This document shows positions 1-5,148 of a stretch of DNA of 14,987 nucleotides, piece after piece. The DNA is taken from assembly GCA_947036575.1 (NCBI GenBank), contig CAMQSH010000028.1, forward strand, positions 1-14,987, read 5' to 3'. Position 1 is the stretch's first letter. Each line of letters opens with the position of its first letter. The notes below the pieces were generated by a model. The model searched no databases. It saw only the letters and a list, made by a program, of their open reading frames with translations, and was not told where the DNA came from. The translations under genes and the position numbers were made by a program. This DNA comes from an uncultured Brevinema sp. Lineage in GTDB: Bacteria; Spirochaetota; Brevinematia; Brevinematales; Brevinemataceae.

Positions 1-184
1 GCATTACACGAATTGTCTCATGAAGATGATCTATAGATCCTTCATATTTTTTTTTCATAGAAATATACTTATCTAAAATTGATAGTAAAGAGTCATCATT
101 TCTATCTTTTTCTATTGCTTTCATGGTATAGTTTATTTGTTTTTCTAACCAAGAAATAACATTAATTGATTCGGATACTTTCAT
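1..184 (-). CDS. Partial hypothetical protein (N-terminus only)
   Basis: An uninterrupted reading frame runs from an ATG at 184 off the left edge and gives 61 residues starting MKVSESINVISWLEKQ. The start is preceded by a weak purine stretch (AAAGAGAA) about 6-8 bases upstream, and a TATACT-like -10 lies on the same strand at 219-224. The visible part is charged and predicted helical, rich in Lys, Glu, Ile and Ser, with no signal peptide or membrane segment. I recognise no family. Its position beside a prophage repressor makes a phage or accessory origin possible, but nothing in the sequence proves it. The C-terminus is outside the window. Confidence 0.55.
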   Translation of the reverse strand, partial: MKVSESINVISWLEKQINYTMKAIEKDRNDDSLLSILDKYISMKKKYEGSIDHLHETIRVM

Positions 185-500
185 AATGGATTCTCTTTAT
201 TAGAATATTTGATAAGTTAGTATAGCATGAGGATACGAAATTTTACTTAGAAATGGTAGCGATTTCACAGTTTATTTTTATAAAAAAACAATTGTTTATA
301 TTGTTATTTTGTAGACAATTAACACTATTTTAGTAAAATTTTTCTTAGAAATGGTGAAATATTTTTATCGATTTATGATATTTTGTGTGAAAAATAGTTT
401 TTTAGAAAATGATTGTTGTAAAATAAGATATGAATAATAAAGGGGGGTGTAAATAATAAAGAGAATGGAGTGAAATGAGATATAGGAGAATATTTTTAAT
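185..500. other. AT-rich intergenic stretch with a 12-bp direct repeat
   Basis: No convincing gene is visible on either strand. The stretch holds an exact direct repeat CTTAGAAATGGT at 246-257 and 344-355, 98 bases apart. Between them is an AT-rich section with ACAATTGT and a nearby ACAATT, which resemble the ACAATTGT next to the repressor promoter around 1248. These could be regulatory sites or remnants of an element end. Function unknown. Confidence 0.4.
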
Positions 501-542
501 AAAAAAAAGCCTACCATATTACTATATGGTAGGCTTTTTTTT
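501..542. terminator. Strong bidirectional intrinsic terminator
   Basis: A perfect 19-bp stem (AAAAAAAAGCCTACCATAT pairing with its complement) closes a 4-base loop TACT. It has A-runs on the left and T-runs on the right, so it can terminate on both strands. It lies 10 bases past the stop codon of the minus-strand repressor gene and most likely ends that transcript. Confidence 0.9.
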
Positions 543-552
543 ATTCTATATT

Positions 553-1215
553 CTATATTCTATCAATACATCCAACGACTTCTCCAAGAAGAATTAATTC
601 TCCTAACTGGTTAGATCCTTTAGGATATATTTCTGTATCATAAAGAGGATTGTCGCTTTTAACAATGATTTCACCAGATCCTTTTTTCTGGATACGCTTA
701 CAACGAAGTTCATTATCTTGAAGAAAGATAAATATTCCTTCAGATTTTAATGATTCAACTTTTTTAACCAAAATCCAAGAATTTTTGGAAATAGTAGGTT
801 CCATAGAATCTCCATAAATTCTGATAATAACAATGTCTAATCCCCAATAACTTTTAAATTCAAGACCGATTTCAGTAGTACTGATCATTAGCTCGTGTTC
901 ATTAATTACACCAACCCCAGCAGCTGCTTGAACATCAACAATAGGTACAGAATAGGAGGTGGGTGCATTAGAGTCTTCCATAGAAGATTCTTTTGAGGGA
1001 TTTTTTTTTAACATATTTCCTTTACCAGAAAGTAGCCAAGATATATTAACACCTATGTCATCAAGTTTAGCTAATATAGGTGCTTTAAGACCTGTTTCAT
1101 TTGATTCAATTCTAGATACAACCATAGTAGCTAGGCCTAATTGTTGACCGAATTTAGATTGAGATACTCCCATTTCTTTTCGTATTTGTCTAACTCTTTC
1201 TCCGTAGTTTTCCAT
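553..1215 (-). CDS. Phage repressor, XRE helix-turn-helix plus S24 peptidase (CI/LexA-like)
   Basis: A 220-residue repressor. Residues 5-65 form an XRE helix-turn-helix (VRQIRKEMGVSQSKFGQQLG..VSRIE). A polar linker rich in Ser, Asn and Glu covers about 70-88. A LexA/CI-type S24 domain spans 89-220, with the nucleophile Ser137 in GDSMEP, the general base Lys173 in RCKRI and a candidate Ala99-Gly100 self-cleavage bond in QAAAG. Such proteins hold a prophage silent until RecA-stimulated self-cleavage after DNA damage (known for the family). I chose the ATG at 1215 because GGAG lies six bases upstream of it; the ATG at 1227 would add four residues but has no ribosome-binding site. It is transcribed away from the phage-like genes starting at 1395, the classical repressor/early-operon divergence, and all catalytic residues are intact. 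Confidence 0.92.
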   Translation of the reverse strand: MENYGERVRQIRKEMGVSQSKFGQQLGLATMVVSRIESNETGLKAPILAKLDDIGVNISWLLSGKGNMLKKNPSKESSMEDSNAPTSYSVPIVDVQAAAGVGVINEHELMISTTEIGLEFKSYWGLDIVIIRIYGDSMEPTISKNSWILVKKVESLKSEGIFIFLQDNELRCKRIQKKGSGEIIVKSDNPLYDTEIYPKGSNQLGELILLGEVVGCIDRI

Positions 1216-1243
1216 AAAACTCTCCATTAATGTTAAAAATATA

Positions 1244-1272
1244 TTGACAATTGTATCTAAATGTGATATAAT
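1244..1272 (+). promoter_or_regulatory. Consensus sigma-70 promoter of the phage-like early operon
   Basis: TTGACA at 1244-1249, a 17-base spacer and TATAAT at 1267-1272: both boxes and the spacing match the consensus exactly. Transcription should start near 1279, leaving a leader of about 115 bases before the gene at 1395. It sits directly upstream of the divergent repressor gene. Confidence 0.88.
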
Positions 1273-1281
1273 TATATATCA
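1264..1281. promoter_or_regulatory. Probable repressor operator over the -10 box
   Basis: TGATATA-ATTA-TATATCA is a perfect 7+7 inverted repeat with a 4-base centre. It covers the -10 hexamer of the early promoter, where a dimeric helix-turn-helix repressor would block polymerase. Assignment to the neighbouring S24 repressor is inference from position and symmetry. Confidence 0.6.
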
Positions 1282-1314
1282 ACATATGATATTTGCATTT
1301 ATATTATCGGATTT

Positions 1315-1328
1315 GTTTAAGCTTAAAC
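1315..1328. repeat. Perfect 14-bp palindrome in the early-operon leader
   Basis: GTTTAAGCTTAAAC is fully self-complementary and lies about 36 bases downstream of the predicted transcription start, between promoter and first gene. It may be a second operator or a small leader hairpin. Its function is not shown by the sequence. Confidence 0.5.
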
Positions 1329-1394
1329 TTAATGTTTTTCTTATAAATAAATATAAATTTTATAAACTATATCATAAATAAAAAGGAGGTATAT

Positions 1395-1697
1395 ATGCCA
1401 CAATGTATTGTAAATAAATGTAAGGAGGATCTAGATATTGAAGAAAAAGATATTCAATTAATGGGGAAAATTCTTAATAATATTGTTGAGAGAAAAGGAG
1501 GGCAAGAATTATTTTTAACGATATTTCGAAGTGATGATAAAAAAGAATATCATTTATTAGTACCTTTTTATCACTCTGTATTGATAGAATCGTGCTATTA
1601 TCTTAAAGGGAAAAGATGTTCTGTAGGGGTACGTACATATAGTTCGCCACAGGAATGTAGGTATAAATTATTGTGGACTTTAGCGTGTAGAATGTAG
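1395..1697 (+). CDS. Hypothetical phage-like small protein, 100 residues
   Basis: The first gene of the early operon, with an excellent ribosome-binding site (AAAGGAGGT) six bases before the ATG. It is soluble, with no signal peptide or membrane segment, and rather Cys-rich: Cys at positions 4, 9, 67, 75, 88 and 98. A mixed alpha/beta composition with the segment ELFLTIFRSDDKKEYHLL looks like a beta hairpin. I do not recognise the family. In Mu-like phages this slot would hold Ner or the transposase; this protein is too short for a transposase and shows no clear helix-turn-helix. The next gene follows after 17 bases, so co-transcription is likely. Confidence 0.75.
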   Translation: MPQCIVNKCKEDLDIEEKDIQLMGKILNNIVERKGGQELFLTIFRSDDKKEYHLLVPFYHSVLIESCYYLKGKRCSVGVRTYSSPQECRYKLLWTLACRM

Positions 1698-1714
1698 TTA
1701 TAAGGAGAAATAAT

Positions 1715-2206
1715 ATGAAAAATATTGCTAGAGTGAGAAAAGATATTGTTTTGAAATCTCAATCGTATGCAGAGCTTATAAGAAAGGCTGAAAAAGTCGA
1801 AATATCTATGAATCAAGAAATTGATAATGTTAAAAAAAGATATAATAAAAAGATTATACTATTAAAAAATATAATAAAAGAACTGTCTAATGATATTAAA
1901 ACACTTGTTAGTGCTAATAAAGAATTTATTTTTAAAGATGATAAAAGATGTTTAGATTTAAACTTTATAGTAGTTGGATTTAGAAGAAGTTCTGAAATAC
2001 ATATCCCTACAACACAAAAAGATGATATTATACAATATATAGAGGATAATAACTTAGTAGAATGCTTAGATATAAAGAAATCTGTTAAAAAATCTATATT
2101 ATCCTCATGGAGTGACTTAGAGTTGTCAAAGATAGGTGTTGTGAGAAAATATAAAGATAATTTTTATATAGATATTAAAAAAGATGATTTGTTGGGTGGA
2201 ATATGA
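1715..2206 (+). CDS. Mu Gam-like host-nuclease inhibitor / DNA-end-binding protein
   Basis: A 163-residue protein with the build of the Mu Gam family (PF07352 type). A long charged coiled-coil covers residues about 20-70 (KAEKVEISMNQEIDNVKKRY onward). It is followed by a beta segment LNFIVVGFRRSSEIHI at 82-97, then DDIIQYIEDNNLVECLDIKKSVKKSIL and a short C-terminal strand pair. This parallels Mu Gam, where a long helix precedes the strand with WRVRPPSVSI and then a METLERLGL..IRTKQEINKEAIL-like helix. Mu Gam, a Ku-like protein, binds double-strand DNA ends and protects them from exonucleases (known). AAGGAG precedes the ATG. Its stop overlaps the next start (ATGA at 2203-2206), suggesting translational coupling. 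Assignment is by recognised pattern, not by a search. Confidence 0.75.
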   Translation: MKNIARVRKDIVLKSQSYAELIRKAEKVEISMNQEIDNVKKRYNKKIILLKNIIKELSNDIKTLVSANKEFIFKDDKRCLDLNFIVVGFRRSSEIHIPTTQKDDIIQYIEDNNLVECLDIKKSVKKSILSSWSDLELSKIGVVRKYKDNFYIDIKKDDLLGGI

Positions 2207-2643
2207 TAGAGTTTATTAAGGACATATCAAATAGTGATAGTGAGTTTTTATCTATTATGCTTTTATTAGATAAGTGGGTAGTTGGAAATAAGCATAGAGT
2301 ATTATATATTCCTGAATATATAATACTTCCTAGAATAAAGAAAAAGAATATCTCTAATCATCAAAAAACTGTTTTTAATGATAGATTATTACGATCTACT
2401 ATTGAAAGGTATACACCACAAACAGCATTAAATAAAGTAAGAAGTATCTTGAGTAATTTTTCAGGAACGATTGTATATATTCCGACATTAGAGAGTGTTT
2501 ATCGTACTATTCGTAATGATAATATCAGAACATGTTTTGAACTAGGATTTTCTTATGATAATTTAGAGAAGTGTTTTAATTTATCTCATGCAGGAATTAG
2601 AAAAATAACAAAGTTAAAAAAAACGCAGGATTCAGCTATATAG
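2203..2643 (+). CDS. Mor/C-family phage transcription activator-like protein
   Basis: A 146-residue protein whose C-terminal half matches the Mor/C activator family of Mu-like phages. GTIVYIPTLESVYRTIRNDNI at 88-108 corresponds to the Mor dimerisation strand and loop (QVYIPRG...IRDLRI). FELGFSYDNLEKCFNLSHAGIRKI at 112-135 corresponds to the DNA-binding helix-turn-helix. The N-terminal 80 residues are helical and less conserved, as in Mor. In Mu, Mor activates the middle promoter and C the late promoters (known). It overlaps the Gam-like gene by 4 bases and is the last gene before a strong terminator, so the genes it would have switched on are not downstream: ssrA follows. It may be a surviving remnant or may act elsewhere. 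Confidence 0.72.
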   Translation: MIEFIKDISNSDSEFLSIMLLLDKWVVGNKHRVLYIPEYIILPRIKKKNISNHQKTVFNDRLLRSTIERYTPQTALNKVRSILSNFSGTIVYIPTLESVYRTIRNDNIRTCFELGFSYDNLEKCFNLSHAGIRKITKLKKTQDSAI

Positions 2644-2697
2644 CATTCTCCTACGTCTACCCCCAATCCATAAAGGCGGCTTTCAAATCAATATTTA

Positions 2698-2754
2698 AAT
2701 ATATAAAAGCTCACAGGACTGTATTATGCTAGATCCCGTGAGCTTTTATATATT
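2698..2754 (+). terminator. Long hairpin terminator of the phage-like operon
   Basis: A perfect 17-bp stem (AATATATAAAAGCTCAC, 2698-2714, with its complement at 2738-2754) surrounds a 23-base loop, with partial pairing continuing into the loop (AGGA/TCCC). It starts 54 bases after the stop codon of the Mor-like gene. The 3' arm is T-rich but there is no long T-run after it, so it could also stabilise the 3' end or act in both directions. Confidence 0.65.
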
Positions 2755-2781
2755 ATCTTGATAAGATGGTATTATGTTATC

Positions 2782-2873
2782 AAAAGTTGTATGACTCGCC
2801 GTTGGTTACAAATCGCTGTGAGCAATTAATATTAAACCGGTACGAGTAAAATATAAGTACAATATCAACTTTT
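2782..2873. other. Unexplained nested inverted repeats (possible structured RNA or site)
   Basis: Three arms nest: AAAAGTTG (2782-2789) with CAACTTTT (2866-2873), ACTCG (2794-2798) with CGAGT (2843-2847), and CCG (2799-2801) with CGG (2838-2840). A small GCT/AGC pair sits inside. The section is locally GC-richer than its surroundings, has no reading frame of note, and lies between the phage terminator and the ssrA promoter. I match it to no known RNA family. A small RNA, a recombination site or a degraded element end are all possible. Confidence 0.35.
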
Positions 2874-2999
2874 AACAAATAATAAATAGTTCAAAAAAAC
2901 GCGGAATCTAGCACATAGATTATAAAACATATCTAATATAAAGTCAAATAAATCTTTAATATTCATTAGATAACCAGCAAATAATTTATATAAAAATAG
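2874..2999. other. AT-rich intergenic stretch before ssrA
   Basis: No gene is seen. The only notable item is AAAAAAACGC followed by a GGAATC-like continuation at 2893-2910. It loosely repeats the AAAAAAACGCAGGATTC at 2617-2633 at the end of the Mor-like gene. Confidence 0.35.
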
Positions 3000-3028
3000 T
3001 TGTGTTTTTAATATTTTTTTGTTATACT
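3000..3028 (+). promoter_or_regulatory. ssrA promoter
   Basis: TTGTGT at 3000-3005, a 17-base spacer and TATACT at 3023-3028. The predicted start lies a few bases before the mature 5' end of tmRNA at 3041, leaving a short leader for RNase P to remove. A second -10-like TATATT overlaps at 3030-3035. Confidence 0.65.
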
Positions 3029-3040
3029 ATATATTATCAA

Positions 3041-3384
3041 GGGGATGCTCGGTTTCGATCGGGGGATTTTAGGTATAGGTTTCAGGCGGGTCTGGGCACA
3101 TCCTTAAACGGCCCAAAACTATAGTTGCAAACGACAACTACGCTTACGCAGCTTAATAGCGCGTTTCCATTCAACTCTTTTTGGTCTTTGAAGTTTTGAT
3201 CATGGTTATAAAATAAAGAAATCGGCATGCTATTAGTGAGCTAGTATGCTTAAATTTTTCACTTGCGGTAAGAGTAGGTTTGTTTATCTTCTAATGCTTA
3301 CTAAAGTTTTTAAGATGAACCAAGCTTGTGGATAAGGCCTATACTAAAACCTTCGGGACGCGGGTTCGATTCCCGCCATCTCCA
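3041..3384 (+). ncRNA. ssrA: Transfer-messenger RNA (tmRNA)
   Basis: A one-piece tmRNA of about 344 bases. The 5' GGGGATG pairs with the 3' CATCTCC (3377-3383) to make the acceptor stem, followed by discriminator A at 3384; the terminal CCA is not encoded and must be added. The T arm GCGGG-TTCGATT-CCCGC is perfect, and GGTTTCGATCGGGGG near the 5' end is the conserved D-like region. The tag frame starts with resume codon GCA at 3127 and reads A-N-D-N-Y-A-Y-A-A, then tandem stops TAA TAG at 3154-3159. tmRNA with SmpB rescues stalled ribosomes and marks the unfinished protein for proteolysis. The tag ends AYAA rather than the common ALAA. The 3' end is a classic integration target and an integrase remnant lies just beyond it. 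Confidence 0.97.
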
Positions 3385-3393
3385 ATCTATATT

Positions 3394-3434
3394 AATAGCT
3401 AAGTGTAATAATAATTGCATTTAGCTATTTTTGA
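3394..3434 (+). terminator. ssrA intrinsic terminator
   Basis: AATAGCTAAGTG (3394-3405) pairs with CATTTAGCTATT (3418-3429) with one G-T wobble, a 12-bp stem followed by a T-rich tail. It starts 10 bases past the 3' end of tmRNA. Confidence 0.85.
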
Positions 3435-3442
3435 TTTCTAGC

Positions 3443-3483
3443 TGTGTATACATTGTGTACGATTTGTGTACAGAGTTGTGTAT
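3443..3483 (+). repeat. Four phased TGTGTAY direct repeats, candidate integrase arm sites
   Basis: TGTGTAT at 3443, TGTGTAC at 3454, TGTGTAC at 3465 and TGTGTAT at 3477, with spacings 11, 11 and 12 bases, about one helical turn. They sit between the 3' end of ssrA and a tyrosine-integrase N-terminus, where arm-type binding sites of integrases targeting tRNA or tmRNA genes are expected. Role is inference. Confidence 0.6.
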
Positions 3484-3514
3484 CGACTTTTTGACTTCCT
3501 TGTCAAAGTCGATA
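3481..3514. repeat. Inverted repeat / hairpin upstream of the integrase remnant
   Basis: TATCGACTTT(TT)GAC pairs with GTCAAAGTCGATA, 13 base pairs with a 2-base bulge around the loop TTCCTT. A second small hairpin GCACA-TCG-TGTGC follows at 3519-3531. There is no T-run, so it is more likely a protein-binding or attachment structure than a terminator. Confidence 0.55.
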
Positions 3515-3545
3515 TTACGCACATCGTGTGCTAAGGAATCGAAGT

Positions 3546-3821
3546 ATGGGAGTATATCAAAGAGAAAACGGATATTTTTATATTCAAATTAGAGAAGATA
3601 ACAAATATAAAAGAGTATCCTTAGAAACCAAACATAAATATATCGCTCAAGAGCTATACAATGCTTATTTACTAGATAAGGTAAAGAGTAAACTTTATAA
3701 ATCTCAATATCATAGCAATACAGATACTCATCAAAACTCTATTCAGTCTAATCAAAATAATAGAGGTGGTGTTTTTTATATTTTATTGACCATAATAGGC
3801 ATTTTTACCATGTTTACGTAA
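3546..3821 (+). pseudogene. Truncated tyrosine-type integrase, N-terminal arm-binding domain only
   Basis: The ATG at 3546 has AAGGA eight bases upstream; an in-frame GTG at 3528 is less likely because it falls in a hairpin and lacks a ribosome-binding site. Residues 1-50 (MGVYQRENGYFYIQIRED, then KYKRVSLETKHKYIAQELYN) match the N-terminal arm-type DNA-binding domain of phage integrases. From residue about 55 the frame becomes a low-complexity Gln/Asn/Ser/His stretch, and its last 13 codons run antisense through the end of ulaF. The core-binding and catalytic domains (R..HxxR..Y) are absent, so it cannot recombine DNA alone; intact relatives are about 350-400 residues. A deletion probably removed the rest of the element up to ulaF. 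A free-standing arm-binding protein is less likely. Confidence 0.72.
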
Positions 3822-4475
3822 ATAATGTTTATCTAAGATATATTGAGGTAGTTTAATAGTATTATTTAGTTGTAATGTATGCAATCCCATTTTAGCAATT
3901 TCTTCTAATACGATAGAATTTTCTACTGCTTTATCAACAGTACTTCCCCAAGTAAAAGGTCCATGCCCTGTTAATAAACATGCTTGTATTTCGACAATAT
4001 TAATTTTTCTTTTTGTGAATTCAGAAATAATTTTTACTCCTGTAAAATGTTCGTAATTATCTTCAACTTCAGATTGAGTTAAGACTCCTAAGCAGGGAAT
4101 ATCCCCATAAAAATAATCAGCGTGTGTGGTACCTTGTATAGGAATATCTATACCTGATTGAGCCCAAGCAGTCGCATGAGTAGAGTGCGTATGAACCACT
4201 CCACCAATCACATCTCCCCATGCACGATAAATTTCTAAATGAGTAGGTGTATCAGAAGAAGGTTTGTATTTTCCTTCTATAATGTTTCCATCTAGATCTA
4301 CTATAACCATATCCTCTGCTTTCATTGTAGCATAAGATACTCCACTAGGTTTAATAACTACTAACTTTGTATCTTTGTCAAAAGCACTAGCATTTCCCCA
4401 AGTAAGAATTACTAATTTCTCATCAACTAATTTTCTATTAGCTTGATATACTTTTTCTTTTAAATTTTCTAACAT
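3783..4475 (-). CDS. ulaF: L-ribulose-5-phosphate 4-epimerase (UlaF/AraD family)
   Basis: A 230-residue class II aldolase-fold zinc enzyme converting L-ribulose 5-phosphate to D-xylulose 5-phosphate, the last step of L-ascorbate catabolism. Visible motifs: LTWGNASAFD near the start, KPSGVSY, SSDTPTHLEIYRAW, the zinc-binding HTHSTHATAWAQ, GTTHADYF and GHGPFTWG, plus the family C-terminus RKHGKNAYYGQ. Length agrees with E. coli UlaF (228) and AraD (231). I chose the ATG at 4475 because GAGGG lies five bases upstream; the longer frame up to 4514 lacks a site. It is transcribed divergently from the ulaC-led operon, with an operator-like repeat in its 5' region. No clear terminator is visible after its stop. 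The ula context favours UlaF over AraD. Confidence 0.93.
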   Translation of the reverse strand: MLENLKEKVYQANRKLVDEKLVILTWGNASAFDKDTKLVVIKPSGVSYATMKAEDMVIVDLDGNIIEGKYKPSSDTPTHLEIYRAWGDVIGGVVHTHSTHATAWAQSGIDIPIQGTTHADYFYGDIPCLGVLTQSEVEDNYEHFTGVKIISEFTKRKINIVEIQACLLTGHGPFTWGSTVDKAVENSIVLEEIAKMGLHTLQLNNTIKLPQYILDKHYLRKHGKNAYYGQ

Positions 4476-4486
4476 AGAACCCTCTT

Positions 4487-4501
4487 TTTCAAAAATTGAA
4501 A
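4487..4501. promoter_or_regulatory. Operator-like palindrome in the ulaF leader
   Basis: TTTCAA-AAA-TTGAAA, a 6+6 inverted repeat just downstream of the ulaF promoter. Its TTTCAAAAAT core is the same as in the repeat at 4632-4668, so one regulator, presumably the DeoR-family protein encoded at 9613-10365, may bind both. Inference. Confidence 0.5.
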
Positions 4502-4516
4502 TACATACATACAAAT

Positions 4517-4544
4517 ATTATAACATTATTCAAAATAATAGCAA
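4517..4544 (-). promoter_or_regulatory. ulaF promoter
   Basis: On the minus strand: TTGCTA (4544-4539), a 16-base spacer and TATAAT (4522-4517). Transcription should start near 4510, upstream of the ulaF ribosome-binding site. Confidence 0.65.
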
Positions 4545-4631
4545 GAACTTATTTTTTTAATAAGGTTAAAAGTTATTTTATTTTTAAAAAACATTATTTA
4601 AATGTTTGTATAGTTGTGATATAAAATATTT

Positions 4632-4668
4632 TTTCAAAAATAATATTTTATTGTTTCTATTTTTGAAA
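4632..4668. promoter_or_regulatory. Probable UlaR operator of the ulaC operon
   Basis: TTTCAAAAATA (4632-4642) and TATTTTTGAAA (4658-4668) form a perfect 11-bp inverted repeat around a 15-base spacer. The right arm ends directly before a TATAAT, so bound protein would mask the promoter. The half-site recurs at ulaF. DeoR-family repressors are known to use TTTC-containing repeats; linking it to the local regulator is inference. Confidence 0.6.
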
Positions 4669-4681
4669 TATAATGTATAAT
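4651..4681 (+). promoter_or_regulatory. Probable ulaC operon promoter
   Basis: Two TATAAT boxes at 4669-4674 and 4676-4681 precede the gene. The best -35 partners are poor (TTTTAT at 4646 or TTGTTT at 4651 with a long spacer), as is common for regulated promoters. The -10 region is certain enough, the -35 is not. Confidence 0.5.
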
Positions 4682-4707
4682 ACTATATATATATATTAGA
4701 GGTTTTT

Positions 4708-5139
4708 ATGCTAAAAGAATTAATTGCAGACCGTATCCAGTTTGTTGATAAGGTTAATAGTTGGGAAGAGGCAATACGATTGTCATCAAGAGAATTGATT
4801 GAGCAAAAATTTATGAAAGAGTCTTATTTAGATGCTATGATAAATGATATCAATGAATTTGGTTCTTACATTATTCTTACTGATGGAGTTGCCATGCCTC
4901 ATACACGACCAGAAAATGGAGCTATTAAAACAGGCTTTAGTTTTTTAAAATTAAAAGAAGGTGTTTTGTTTCCAGATACAGAAATTCCTGTTATTCTTTT
5001 ATTTACTTTATCAGCAGCAGATGCAGATAGCCATATTGAAGCTATTATGAAATTAGCAGATATTCTTGGAGACGATGATACGTTAAAGCAACTTAATCAA
5101 GTAACAAATAAAGAAGAATTTTTAAATATTATAAAATAG
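4708..5139 (+). CDS. ulaC: L-ascorbate PTS EIIA component
   Basis: A 143-residue cytoplasmic EIIA domain of the fructose/mannitol type (PTS_EIIA_2), close in length to E. coli UlaC (154). It passes phosphate from HPr to the EIIB protein. The phosphorylated His is His65 in VAMPHTRPE and the supporting His is His109 in SADADSHIEAI, the two conserved histidines of the family. AGAGG precedes the ATG. First gene of the + strand ula operon, nine bases before ulaG. The family alone would also fit other sugars; substrate is assigned from its ula neighbours. Confidence 0.93.
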   Translation: MLKELIADRIQFVDKVNSWEEAIRLSSRELIEQKFMKESYLDAMINDINEFGSYIILTDGVAMPHTRPENGAIKTGFSFLKLKEGVLFPDTEIPVILLFTLSAADADSHIEAIMKLADILGDDDTLKQLNQVTNKEEFLNIIK

Positions 5140-5148
5140 GAGTGTGTA

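Noticed and set aside
959..1147. 62-codon + strand frame
   Set aside because: Antisense to the helix-turn-helix end of the repressor gene, with no ribosome-binding site and no recognisable protein.
1598..1816. 72-codon minus-strand frame
   Set aside because: Antisense across the end of the 100-residue gene and the start of the Gam-like gene; chance opening in AT-rich DNA.
4684..4697. TATATA run before ulaC as a phase-variable repeat
   Set aside because: Short and part of ordinary AT-rich promoter DNA downstream of the -10 boxes; no sign of slippage control.
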